From positions 1-11,019 of the forward strand of contig HF996798.1 in the NCBI GenBank assembly GCA_000432575.1: a stretch of DNA of 11,019 nucleotides, read 5' to 3'. Positions 5,261 to 11,019 of the stretch are shown here, piece after piece (within the stretch, counting starts at the first letter, position 1; the number at the start of each line of letters is the position of its first letter). This DNA is from Clostridium sp. CAG:762 (GTDB taxonomy: Bacteria > Bacillota_I > Bacilli_A > RF39 > UBA660). A program made the translations under genes and the position numbers. The notes under the pieces were generated by a model. It saw only the letters and a list, made by a program, of their open reading frames with translations. It had not been told where the DNA came from and made no database searches.

Positions 5261-6286
5261 ATGAAAACAGATGACTTTGATTTTGAATTGCCACTAGAAC
5301 TAATTGCCCAAAGTCCTATTTTAAAAAGAGATGAATCCAAATTACTAGTAATGGATAGAAAAACGGGAGAAATAAAACATGAACATTTTTATAATATTAT
5401 CTCTTACCTAAATAAAGGAGATGTTTTAGTATTAAATGATACTAAAGTAATCCCAGCAAGATTATTTGGAATAAAAGAAGAAACAAAAGCACATATCGAA
5501 GTATTACTTTTAAGTGAAGAAGACAAAGATACATGGAAATGTCTAGTAAAACCTGCCAAAAGAGTAAAAATAGGAACTATTATTAATTTTGGAGATATCT
5601 TAAAAGCCGAATGCATCAAAGTCCTAGATGATGGCATAAGATATTTCAAATTTAAATATGAAGGTATATTTTTAAATATTTTAGATAAACTGGGTACTAT
5701 GCCACTTCCACCTTACATCCATGAAAAATTAAAAGATAAAGATAGATATCAAACAGTATATGCTAAAAATCCTGGAAGTGCCGCGGCTCCTACGGCAGGA
5801 TTGCACTTTACAAAAGAATTGCTTAATAAGATAAAAGAAAAAGGCATAACTATCTGCTATATCACATTACATGTAGGATTAGGAACATTCAGACCAGTTA
5901 ACGTAGAAGATGTTACTAAACATAAAATGCACAGTGAGTATTACTCCATGAGCAAAGAGGTTGCAGATATCCTAAACCAAGCCAAAAGTGAAAATAGAAA
6001 TATCATAAGCGTAGGGACCACTACCGTTAGAACACTAGAAACAATAATGAATAGATATAACACTTTTAAAGAATGCTCAGGTTATACTGATATCTTTATC
6101 TATCCAGGATATCAATTCAAAGCGATTGATAGTTTAATAACTAATTTTCACCTACCTAAATCAACCTTAATTATGTTAGTCTCAGCATTTTCTACCAAAG
6201 AAAATATCATGAATGCTTATAGTGAAGCAGTTAAGAACAAATATCACTTTTTTTCCTTTGGAGATAGCATGTTTATAAAAAAATAA
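5261..6286 (+). CDS. queA: S-adenosylmethionine:tRNA ribosyltransferase-isomerase
   Basis: QueA transfers and isomerises the ribose of S-adenosylmethionine onto preQ1 at the wobble position (G34) of GUN tRNAs, giving epoxyqueuosine in the queuosine pathway. At 341 residues it has the standard length. Family segments in order are DFELPLELIAQ (residues 7-17), LVLNDTKVIPARLFG (56-70), the W-K-C-L-V-K-P-A-K-R segment (92-101), GSAAAPTAGLHF (172-183), HVGLGTFRPV (204-213), HKMHSEYY (221-228), GTTTVRTLE (252-260) and TNFHLPKSTL (294-303). Nothing essential seems missing. A very strong ribosome-binding site, AAGGGGTGA (5246-5254), fixes the start. The usual partner tgt is not adjacent, so preQ1 insertion must be encoded elsewhere. 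dnaG follows after 70 bases and may be read from the same promoter. No preQ1 riboswitch is evident in the leader. Confidence 0.98.
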   Translation: MKTDDFDFELPLELIAQSPILKRDESKLLVMDRKTGEIKHEHFYNIISYLNKGDVLVLNDTKVIPARLFGIKEETKAHIEVLLLSEEDKDTWKCLVKPAKRVKIGTIINFGDILKAECIKVLDDGIRYFKFKYEGIFLNILDKLGTMPLPPYIHEKLKDKDRYQTVYAKNPGSAAAPTAGLHFTKELLNKIKEKGITICYITLHVGLGTFRPVNVEDVTKHKMHSEYYSMSKEVADILNQAKSENRNIISVGTTTVRTLETIMNRYNTFKECSGYTDIFIYPGYQFKAIDSLITNFHLPKSTLIMLVSAFSTKENIMNAYSEAVKNKYHFFSFGDSMFIKK

Positions 6287-6356
6287 CGAAAATCTCGTTA
6301 AAAAAAAGAAAAACGACAAAAAAAATAGAATATTATATATAGGTGGTGATTTTCAT

Positions 6357-8081
6357 ATGGCCATGATAAATAATGAAATAATAAATGAAATTAGAAACAA
6401 TACAGATATAGTAGAAGTTATTTCTAATTACGTTAACCTCACCAAAAGTGGCAAAAATTACTTTGGCATATGTCCTTTCCATGATGATAATCACCCAAGT
6501 ATGAGTGTTAGCCCCGACAAACAGATTTATAAATGCTTTTCATGTGGAGCCACTGGTAATGTATTCACCTTTGTTTCTCAGTTTGAACACATCTCATTTA
6601 TTGATGCTGTTAGACTCTTAGGCAACAAACTGGGTTATGAAATAAAAGAAAACACTAACAAAAAAAATAATAAAACATCCTATGAGATATATGATTTGGC
6701 AAACAAATTCTTCCAAAACAATATTAACACACCATTAGGAATAAATGCCATCAATTACTTACATAATAGAAAAATAAATGATGAAATGATAAAAAAGTTT
6801 GGTATTGGCCTATCACTAAACAAAAATAAATTAACAGAAGTATTAGAAAGCAAAAAATATCCCTTAAACAAACTAATAGAACTTGGACTTACCACTGAAA
6901 ATGGTAATGATTTCTTCCAAAATAGAATCACATTTCCCATATGGAATTTAGAAGGAGAAGTCATAGCCTTCTCAGGACGTATTTACAACACCACAGATAA
7001 TAGCAAATATGTTAATTCCAAAGAAAGTAGCATCTTTAAAAAAGGGAACATTTTATATAATTACCATAACGTAAGAGAATTTACCAAAAAAAATGATAAA
7101 GTCATTCTCATGGAAGGCTTCATGGATGTAATAAGAGCCAGTTCCGTAGGAATTAATAATTGTGTTGCATCCTTAGGCACCTCAGTAACCAAAGAACAAG
7201 TAGAACTCTTAAAAAGAATGACCGACAATGTAATCTTATGCTTTGATGGAGACAAAGCGGGGAAACACGCTAGCATAGTAGTAAGTGAAATGTTTGAACA
7301 AATAAATACCTCAGTCAAAATAGTCTTACTAGAAGATAACTTAGATCCTGATGAATATATTTTAAAATATGGCTATGATAAATTTAAAAATAAAATAGAT
7401 AATCCCTTAAACCTAGTAGAATTTAAAATGCAAGTTTTAAAAGAAAACAAAAATTTAAATGATATCAGCGATTTAACCGAATATATCAATCTATCCCTTG
7501 AGGCCTTGAAAAAAGAAGAAGACCCCATATTATTAGAATTAACCATAAAAAAATTATCTTCCACATATCAAATTGACTATAACACATTAAAAGATAAATA
7601 TAACTTACTAAAAACTAATAATAAAAAAGAAGAAAAAAAAGTTATAAATAAACAACCAACCATCAAATACAATAAATATGATATAGCCCAAAGAAACTTA
7701 CTATTTTATATGCTTAGAAACAACAAAGTAGTAAACATGGTAAAAAACAAAGTAGCATTCTTTCCCACAGATACATATAGACATCTATCCAGTGAATTAA
7801 TATATTACTTTTCCAAGTATGGAGAAGTAACCATCGCCGACTTTATCAGTTATGTATCAAATGATGAAGAACTAAATAACACATTAAATGAAATATTAAA
7901 TATAAATAAAGAAGAAGAATATAAAGAAGAAGAAATAGAAGATTATATAAAGGTTTTATGTAATTACAACAAAGAATTAAAGAAAAAGAAATTAGAAAAT
8001 GAATTAAACCAAGAAATTGATCCATTAAAACAAGCCAAAATTATTGAAAAAATCATGGAAATAAGGAGTGAAAAGAAATGA
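6357..8081 (+). CDS. dnaG: DNA primase
   Basis: DnaG makes the RNA primers for lagging-strand replication and works with the replicative helicase. This protein has 574 residues, close to the usual 580-600. The N-terminal CHC2 zinc finger has Cys39, His42, Cys60 and Cys63 (CPFH ... CFSCG). The RNA polymerase core includes FQNRITFPI (187-195), FSGRIY (205-210) and the K-Y-V-N-S segment. The TOPRIM catalytic metal site has Glu253 (LMEGFMDV) and Asp297 and Asp299 (CFDGDKAG). The Lys/Glu-rich C-terminal third, about 430-574, matches the helicase-interaction domain in position. The ribosome-binding site AGGTGGTGAT (6341-6350) suits the ATG at 6357; a second ATG at 6363 is possible but less well spaced. 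Its TGA stop overlaps the rpoD start by four bases (ATGA), giving the classic dnaG-rpoD coupling of the macromolecular synthesis operon. Confidence 0.98.
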   Translation: MAMINNEIINEIRNNTDIVEVISNYVNLTKSGKNYFGICPFHDDNHPSMSVSPDKQIYKCFSCGATGNVFTFVSQFEHISFIDAVRLLGNKLGYEIKENTNKKNNKTSYEIYDLANKFFQNNINTPLGINAINYLHNRKINDEMIKKFGIGLSLNKNKLTEVLESKKYPLNKLIELGLTTENGNDFFQNRITFPIWNLEGEVIAFSGRIYNTTDNSKYVNSKESSIFKKGNILYNYHNVREFTKKNDKVILMEGFMDVIRASSVGINNCVASLGTSVTKEQVELLKRMTDNVILCFDGDKAGKHASIVVSEMFEQINTSVKIVLLEDNLDPDEYILKYGYDKFKNKIDNPLNLVEFKMQVLKENKNLNDISDLTEYINLSLEALKKEEDPILLELTIKKLSSTYQIDYNTLKDKYNLLKTNNKKEEKKVINKQPTIKYNKYDIAQRNLLFYMLRNNKVVNMVKNKVAFFPTDTYRHLSSELIYYFSKYGEVTIADFISYVSNDEELNNTLNEILNINKEEEYKEEEIEDYIKVLCNYNKELKKKKLENELNQEIDPLKQAKIIEKIMEIRSEKK

Positions 8082-9187
8082 TTGAAGAAATTAAAACTTT
8101 TGAACAAAGAAAAGAAGAACTTGTTAAAAAAGGAAAAGAAAGAGGTATTATTACTTATGAAGAACTAGCCCAAGCATTAAAAGGCTTAGAGTTAGACAAC
8201 GATTCATTAGATGAATTATATAATGCTTTTATGGAAAATAATATTGAAATAGTAACTGAAGACGTCGGTGAAATACCAGAAGAAGACGAAGCTGATGGCG
8301 ATGAGACTGGTGGCCTAGAAAAAATATTAGAAGACACCACCATTGCAAGAGAACTAACCATCAATGACCCAGTTAGAATGTATTTGAAAGAAATTGGTAA
8401 AATAAGCCTATTATCACTAGATGAAGAATTAGCCTTATCGGAAAGAATTATGAATGATGATGAAGAAGCCAAGAATAAACTAGCCGAATCTAACCTACGT
8501 TTAGTAGTATCTATTGCTAAAAGATATGTAGGAAGAGGAATGCTATTCCTAGATTTAATACAAGAAGGTAACATAGGCCTTATGAAAGCCGTTGAAAAAT
8601 TTGATGCCTCAAAAGGATATAAATTCTCAACATATGCCACATGGTGGATAAGACAAGCCATCACCAGAGCTATCGCCGATCAAGCCAGAACCATCAGAGT
8701 ACCAGTTCACATGGTAGAAACGATTAATAAATTATCACGTTACCAAAGACAACTAACACTTGAATTAAATCGTGAACCTACTGACGAAGAACTTGCTAAA
8801 AAAATGAACATGTCAGTCGAAAAAGTAAGAGAGATTATCAAAATTGCTCAAGAACCAGTTTCTCTAGAAACACCAATAGGAGAAGAAGATGATTCACACT
8901 TAGGAGACTTTGTCCCTGATGCTAACAACATGTCTCCAGAAGACTACACTACCCATGAAATGCTAAAAGACGAAATTGCTGATTTACTTCTAACCCTAAC
9001 CGAAAGAGAAGAACAAGTCCTAAGACTAAGATTTGGTCTTGACAATGGTTCTCCAAAAACATTAGAAGAAGTAGGTCAAATATTTGGAGTTACTAGAGAA
9101 CGTATTAGACAAATTGAAGCCAAAGCCCTAAGAAAATTAAGACACCCATCTCGCAGTAGAAAGTTAAAGGACTTCATGAATGATTAA
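8078..9187 (+). CDS. rpoD: Primary (vegetative) RNA polymerase sigma factor, RpoD/SigA
   Basis: This sigma-70 group 1 protein directs RNA polymerase to housekeeping promoters. At 369 residues it is nearly the same length as Bacillus SigA. The N-terminus (1-90) is an acidic region 1.1, with a Glu/Asp-rich stretch at 61-75. Region 1.2 includes D-P-V-R-M-Y-L-K-E-I-G (97-107). Region 2 has NLRLVVSIAKRY (139-150), LDLIQEGNIGLMKAVEKF (158-175) and the -10 recognition and melting segment FSTYATWWIRQAITRAIA (183-200). Region 3 follows. Region 4.2, the -35-binding helix-turn-helix, is around LEEVGQIFGVTRERIRQIE (329-347). The strong ribosome-binding site AAGGAGTGA (8063-8071) lies in the end of dnaG. 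The overlap with dnaG (4 bases) and with trmK (8 bases) indicates one transcript. The perfect promoter at 2607-2635 fits its expected specificity. Confidence 0.99.
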   Translation: MIEEIKTFEQRKEELVKKGKERGIITYEELAQALKGLELDNDSLDELYNAFMENNIEIVTEDVGEIPEEDEADGDETGGLEKILEDTTIARELTINDPVRMYLKEIGKISLLSLDEELALSERIMNDDEEAKNKLAESNLRLVVSIAKRYVGRGMLFLDLIQEGNIGLMKAVEKFDASKGYKFSTYATWWIRQAITRAIADQARTIRVPVHMVETINKLSRYQRQLTLELNREPTDEELAKKMNMSVEKVREIIKIAQEPVSLETPIGEEDDSHLGDFVPDANNMSPEDYTTHEMLKDEIADLLLTLTEREEQVLRLRFGLDNGSPKTLEEVGQIFGVTRERIRQIEAKALRKLRHPSRSRKLKDFMND

Positions 9188-9830
9188 ACTATCCAAAAGA
9201 CTAGCCTCGATTGCCTCAAACATAGATAAAGAAGACAAAGTAGTAGACATTGGATGCGATCATGGCTACCTAAGCATTTACCTAAAAGCCGTTAATGGCA
9301 ACAAAGTAGTAATAGCCACAGACATAAACGAAAATGCCTTAAACATGGCTAAAAAAAACATTAACAAAAATAGCATTCTAATAGAAACAAGATTAGGTAA
9401 TGGCCTAGATGTTATAAAACATAATGAAGTAGATACCATAATAATATCAGGTATGGGTTGTAATACAATTTTAAATATACTTAAAAAAAATAAATTAAAA
9501 TATATAAAAAAAATAGTTATCCAAAGTAACACCGACATACCATTAATTAGAAAATATATAAATAAATTAGGCTATACAATCAAAAACGAACAATTAATAA
9601 TAGACAAAAATATATATTACATAATCATTACTTTCACCAAAGGAAAGCATAAATATACCAAAAAAGAATTATACTTTGGACCTATCTTACTAAAAGAAAA
9701 CAATTACTTATTTAATGAGAAAAAAGCAATTGAATTAAATAAATTAGAAGAAATTTTAAAAAAAATACCAAGCAAAAAAATAATAACCAAATATAAATTA
9801 AAAAAATTAATCAAACTATATAAAAACTAG
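9180..9830 (+). CDS. trmK: tRNA (adenine-22 N1)-methyltransferase
   Basis: TrmK methylates N1 of A22 in the D-arm of certain tRNAs (mainly tRNA-Ser and tRNA-Tyr in Bacillus), using S-adenosylmethionine. The Rossmann motif I is DIGCDHGYL (residues 23-31), followed by the acidic strand end ATDIN (46-50) and NGLDVI (74-79). The family motif GMGG appears here as GMGC (91-94), and the usual L-Q-P-N is I-Q-S-N (114-117). At 216 residues it is shorter than the roughly 240 of Bacillus TrmK, with a reduced C-terminal coiled-coil part. The start ATG lies within the last codons of rpoD (8-base overlap), with AAAGGA at 9166-9171 as ribosome-binding site. The dnaG-rpoD-trmK order matches that known from Bacillus (where trmK was yqfN), which strongly supports the call. 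Its TAG stop lies in the arm of the downstream terminator. Confidence 0.93.
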   Translation: MIKLSKRLASIASNIDKEDKVVDIGCDHGYLSIYLKAVNGNKVVIATDINENALNMAKKNINKNSILIETRLGNGLDVIKHNEVDTIIISGMGCNTILNILKKNKLKYIKKIVIQSNTDIPLIRKYINKLGYTIKNEQLIIDKNIYYIIITFTKGKHKYTKKELYFGPILLKENNYLFNEKKAIELNKLEEILKKIPSKKIITKYKLKKLIKLYKN

Positions 9831-9848
9831 AGCTAAGACTCTAGTTTT
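9823..9848. terminator. Bidirectional terminator shared by trmK and spoIVB
   Basis: AAAACTAGAG (9823-9832) pairs perfectly with CTCTAGTTTT (9839-9848) across a 6-base loop. On the plus strand the stem ends in TTTT and pyrimidine-rich sequence; on the minus strand it ends in five T. The trmK stop (TAG, 9828-9830) and the spoIVB stop (TAG on the minus strand, 9841-9843) each lie within one arm. Confidence 0.85.
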
Positions 9849-10836
9849 CTCCTTCTTCTAACATTTTTGTAATAAATATACCATATCCTTGTTTAGGATT
9901 ATCAACCACCACGTGAGTAACCGCCCCGATAATTATATCATCCTGAATAATTGGTGAACCACTCATACCCTGAACGATACCACCAGTTTTTTCAAGCAAG
10001 ACAGAATCTGTTATTTCAAACAAAATATTTTTCATTTGAGCATTATCATCACTTATTTTTAGAATCTTAATATCGTAAGAATCAACAACATCATCATTTG
10101 TAACAGTAAGTATTTTTGCACTTCCAAGTTTAATTTCGTCAGCATTACCAACCTTGTATAATTTCTCATTACTAATATCCTCTGTATATTTACCAAAAAT
10201 TCCCGATTTAGTATTCTCAGTAACATTACCCAAGGTGCTATCGCGGTTATATTTTGCATTCTTTTCTCCTGGTTTACCACGATTACTCTTATTAATACTA
10301 GTTACCTTAGAGTCATAAATCTTACCATCCTTAATTTCCAATTTCTGTAAAGTATTCTTTTCAATAATTTCATGACCTAAAGCACCATAAATCATTGTAT
10401 TTGGATCAATATAAGTAAGAGTACCAATTCCTGTAACACTATCCTTAACATACATACCAGTTTTATAGATATCATTTTTATCTTTAACTAATTTTAAAGT
10501 AGTATGATAAGTATTATCACCACGAATATAAGTAATTTTAATATTTTCTTTATCACTTAAACCTTCTATAGTATTAATCATTTCAGTGATATTACCAACA
10601 TTTTTATTACCAATCTTAATTATCTTATCACCATTTTTTAAATTAGCTTGTAAGGCAGGTGAGACACCATCAACTGGATATGTACCTACGATTAAGATTC
10701 CCTTCGAGTTTAGCTCAATACCGATAGTTTTCCCCGATGCAATAATATAATTTGAATAAGCAAGGACATTATTTGGTATAATAAATAATGATAAAAGAAG
10801 AATAGTTAGGTAGTTTTTTAAATTTTTAAAAAACAT
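9841..10836 (-). CDS. spoIVB: SpoIVB-type sporulation signalling serine peptidase (family S55) with PDZ domain
   Basis: In Bacillus, SpoIVB is made in the forespore, secreted across the inner forespore membrane, and cleaves SpoIVFA to trigger pro-sigma-K activation in the mother cell. This 331-residue version has a hydrophobic N-terminal signal or anchor at about residues 8-26, then a PDZ domain at about 40-115 (G-T-Y-P-V-D-G-V-S-P-A ... L-K-N-G-D-K-I). The S55 peptidase domain has His155 (ALGHEI), Asp277 and Ser292 (GIVQGMSGSP, 286-295). The Asp-to-Ser spacing of 15 equals that of the Bacillus triad as I remember it (Asp363, Ser378). The ending GAVTHVVVDNPKQGYGIFI is also typical. It is about 95 residues shorter than Bacillus SpoIVB (426), mainly at the N-terminus. 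The ribosome-binding site AAAGGAGATGA (plus-strand 10844-10854) supports the ATG. A role outside sporulation cannot be excluded. The gene converges on trmK and is read from its own, unidentified, promoter. Confidence 0.95.
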   Translation of the reverse strand: MFFKNLKNYLTILLLSLFIIPNNVLAYSNYIIASGKTIGIELNSKGILIVGTYPVDGVSPALQANLKNGDKIIKIGNKNVGNITEMINTIEGLSDKENIKITYIRGDNTYHTTLKLVKDKNDIYKTGMYVKDSVTGIGTLTYIDPNTMIYGALGHEIIEKNTLQKLEIKDGKIYDSKVTSINKSNRGKPGEKNAKYNRDSTLGNVTENTKSGIFGKYTEDISNEKLYKVGNADEIKLGSAKILTVTNDDVVDSYDIKILKISDDNAQMKNILFEITDSVLLEKTGGIVQGMSGSPIIQDDIIIGAVTHVVVDNPKQGYGIFITKMLEEGEN

Positions 10837-10856
10837 AAAAATTTCATCTCCTTTAA

Positions 10857-10903
10857 AAACTAATTCATAGAACTACATTCTTATTATTTACTTAAATTAG
10901 TTT
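10857..10903 (-). repeat. Inverted repeat in the spoIVB leader
   Basis: AAACTAATT (10857-10865) and AATTAGTTT (10895-10903) are exact complements separated by 29 bases. On the minus strand the hairpin ends in TTTTT just before the ribosome-binding site, so a leader structure or weak attenuator is possible. The stem is only 9 bp and very AT-rich. The rest of the leader to the window end holds no gene that I can see; a TATAAT on the minus strand (plus-strand 10907-10912) has no matching -35. Confidence 0.35.
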
Positions 10904-11019
10904 ATTATTATATTTAAAATATGGTAAAATATATTAAAATTTTATATAAAAACATAGTTATAATTAAATTATATATCTTTTTATTATTTATGTATATTTT
11001 AAAATAAAGAATATATATT

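Noticed and set aside
6284..6300. TAACGA ... TCGTTA hairpin overlapping the queA stop, considered as the queA terminator
   Set aside because: The stem is only 6 bp and is followed on the plus strand by A residues, not T. The T-run is on the minus strand, where no gene is being terminated. queA and dnaG may well be cotranscribed.
8155..8664. A 169-codon open frame on the minus strand inside rpoD
   Set aside because: It lies wholly antisense to the very well conserved sigma factor gene, shows no recognisable motif, and has the Ser-rich composition expected of an antisense shadow.
1..11019. Mycoplasma-type code (TGA as tryptophan), suggested by the very high AT content
   Set aside because: TGA ends the sugar kinase gene at 1098-1100 and dnaG at 8079-8081 at sensible positions, and tryptophans are encoded by TGG, as in the rpoD TWW motif.
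10904..11019. Sporulation-sigma promoter (sigma-F or sigma-G type) for spoIVB
   Set aside because: No convincing match to the -35 and -10 patterns that I know for these factors was found; only an isolated TATAAT is visible.

Overview
The window is an AT-rich stretch of bacterial chromosome. Its mostly housekeeping genes are of Gram-positive (Bacillota) type. The genetic code is standard: TGA ends the sugar kinase gene and dnaG, so this is not a TGA=Trp Mollicute. A class B penicillin-binding protein shows that the cell makes peptidoglycan, and a SpoIVB-type peptidase suggests a spore-forming ancestry or lifestyle. The composition, compact gene order and gene set fit a low-GC member of Bacilli or a related uncultured gut lineage. 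That placement is inference; there is no rRNA here to test it.

Layout, left to right. Positions 1-32 are the last codons of a gene that lies mostly outside the window; its product ends FRVVLS-TKK, and a hairpin terminator follows at 125-151. Next is a tight plus-strand run of a PfkB-family sugar kinase, a stand-alone Smr-domain protein and endonuclease IV (nfo). A small minus-strand gene resembling the DUF2624/YqfT family converges on nfo. It diverges from a class B PBP gene, which is preceded by a perfect consensus sigma-A promoter. A 494-bp non-coding gap (4767-5260) holds the most unusual material in the window: a decayed, frameshifted copy of the same FRVVLS-type C-terminal domain seen at the left edge, flanked by repeated hairpin sequences, and ending in a strong terminator. 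Then come queA (with its own extended -10 promoter), dnaG, rpoD (primary sigma factor) and trmK. dnaG, rpoD and trmK overlap one another by a few bases and are surely cotranscribed. spoIVB converges on trmK, and both genes have their stop codons inside the arms of one shared bidirectional terminator hairpin.

Functional themes: primer synthesis for replication (DnaG), vegetative transcription (RpoD), tRNA modification (QueA, TrmK), base-excision repair (Nfo, perhaps Smr), wall synthesis (PBP) and sporulation signalling (SpoIVB). From memory of Bacillus subtilis, dnaG, sigA, trmK (yqfN), nfo (yqfS) and yqfT lie in one neighbourhood. The window looks like a rearranged version of it, broken up by the PBP gene, queA and spoIVB.

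No CRISPR array, tRNA, rRNA, intact insertion sequence, toxin-antitoxin or defence system is visible. The main lead is the pair of FRVVLS-domain 3' ends, one at the left edge and one decayed. They remain alignable past their stop codons, which suggests duplication or insertion of paralogous, possibly surface or prepilin-like, genes.
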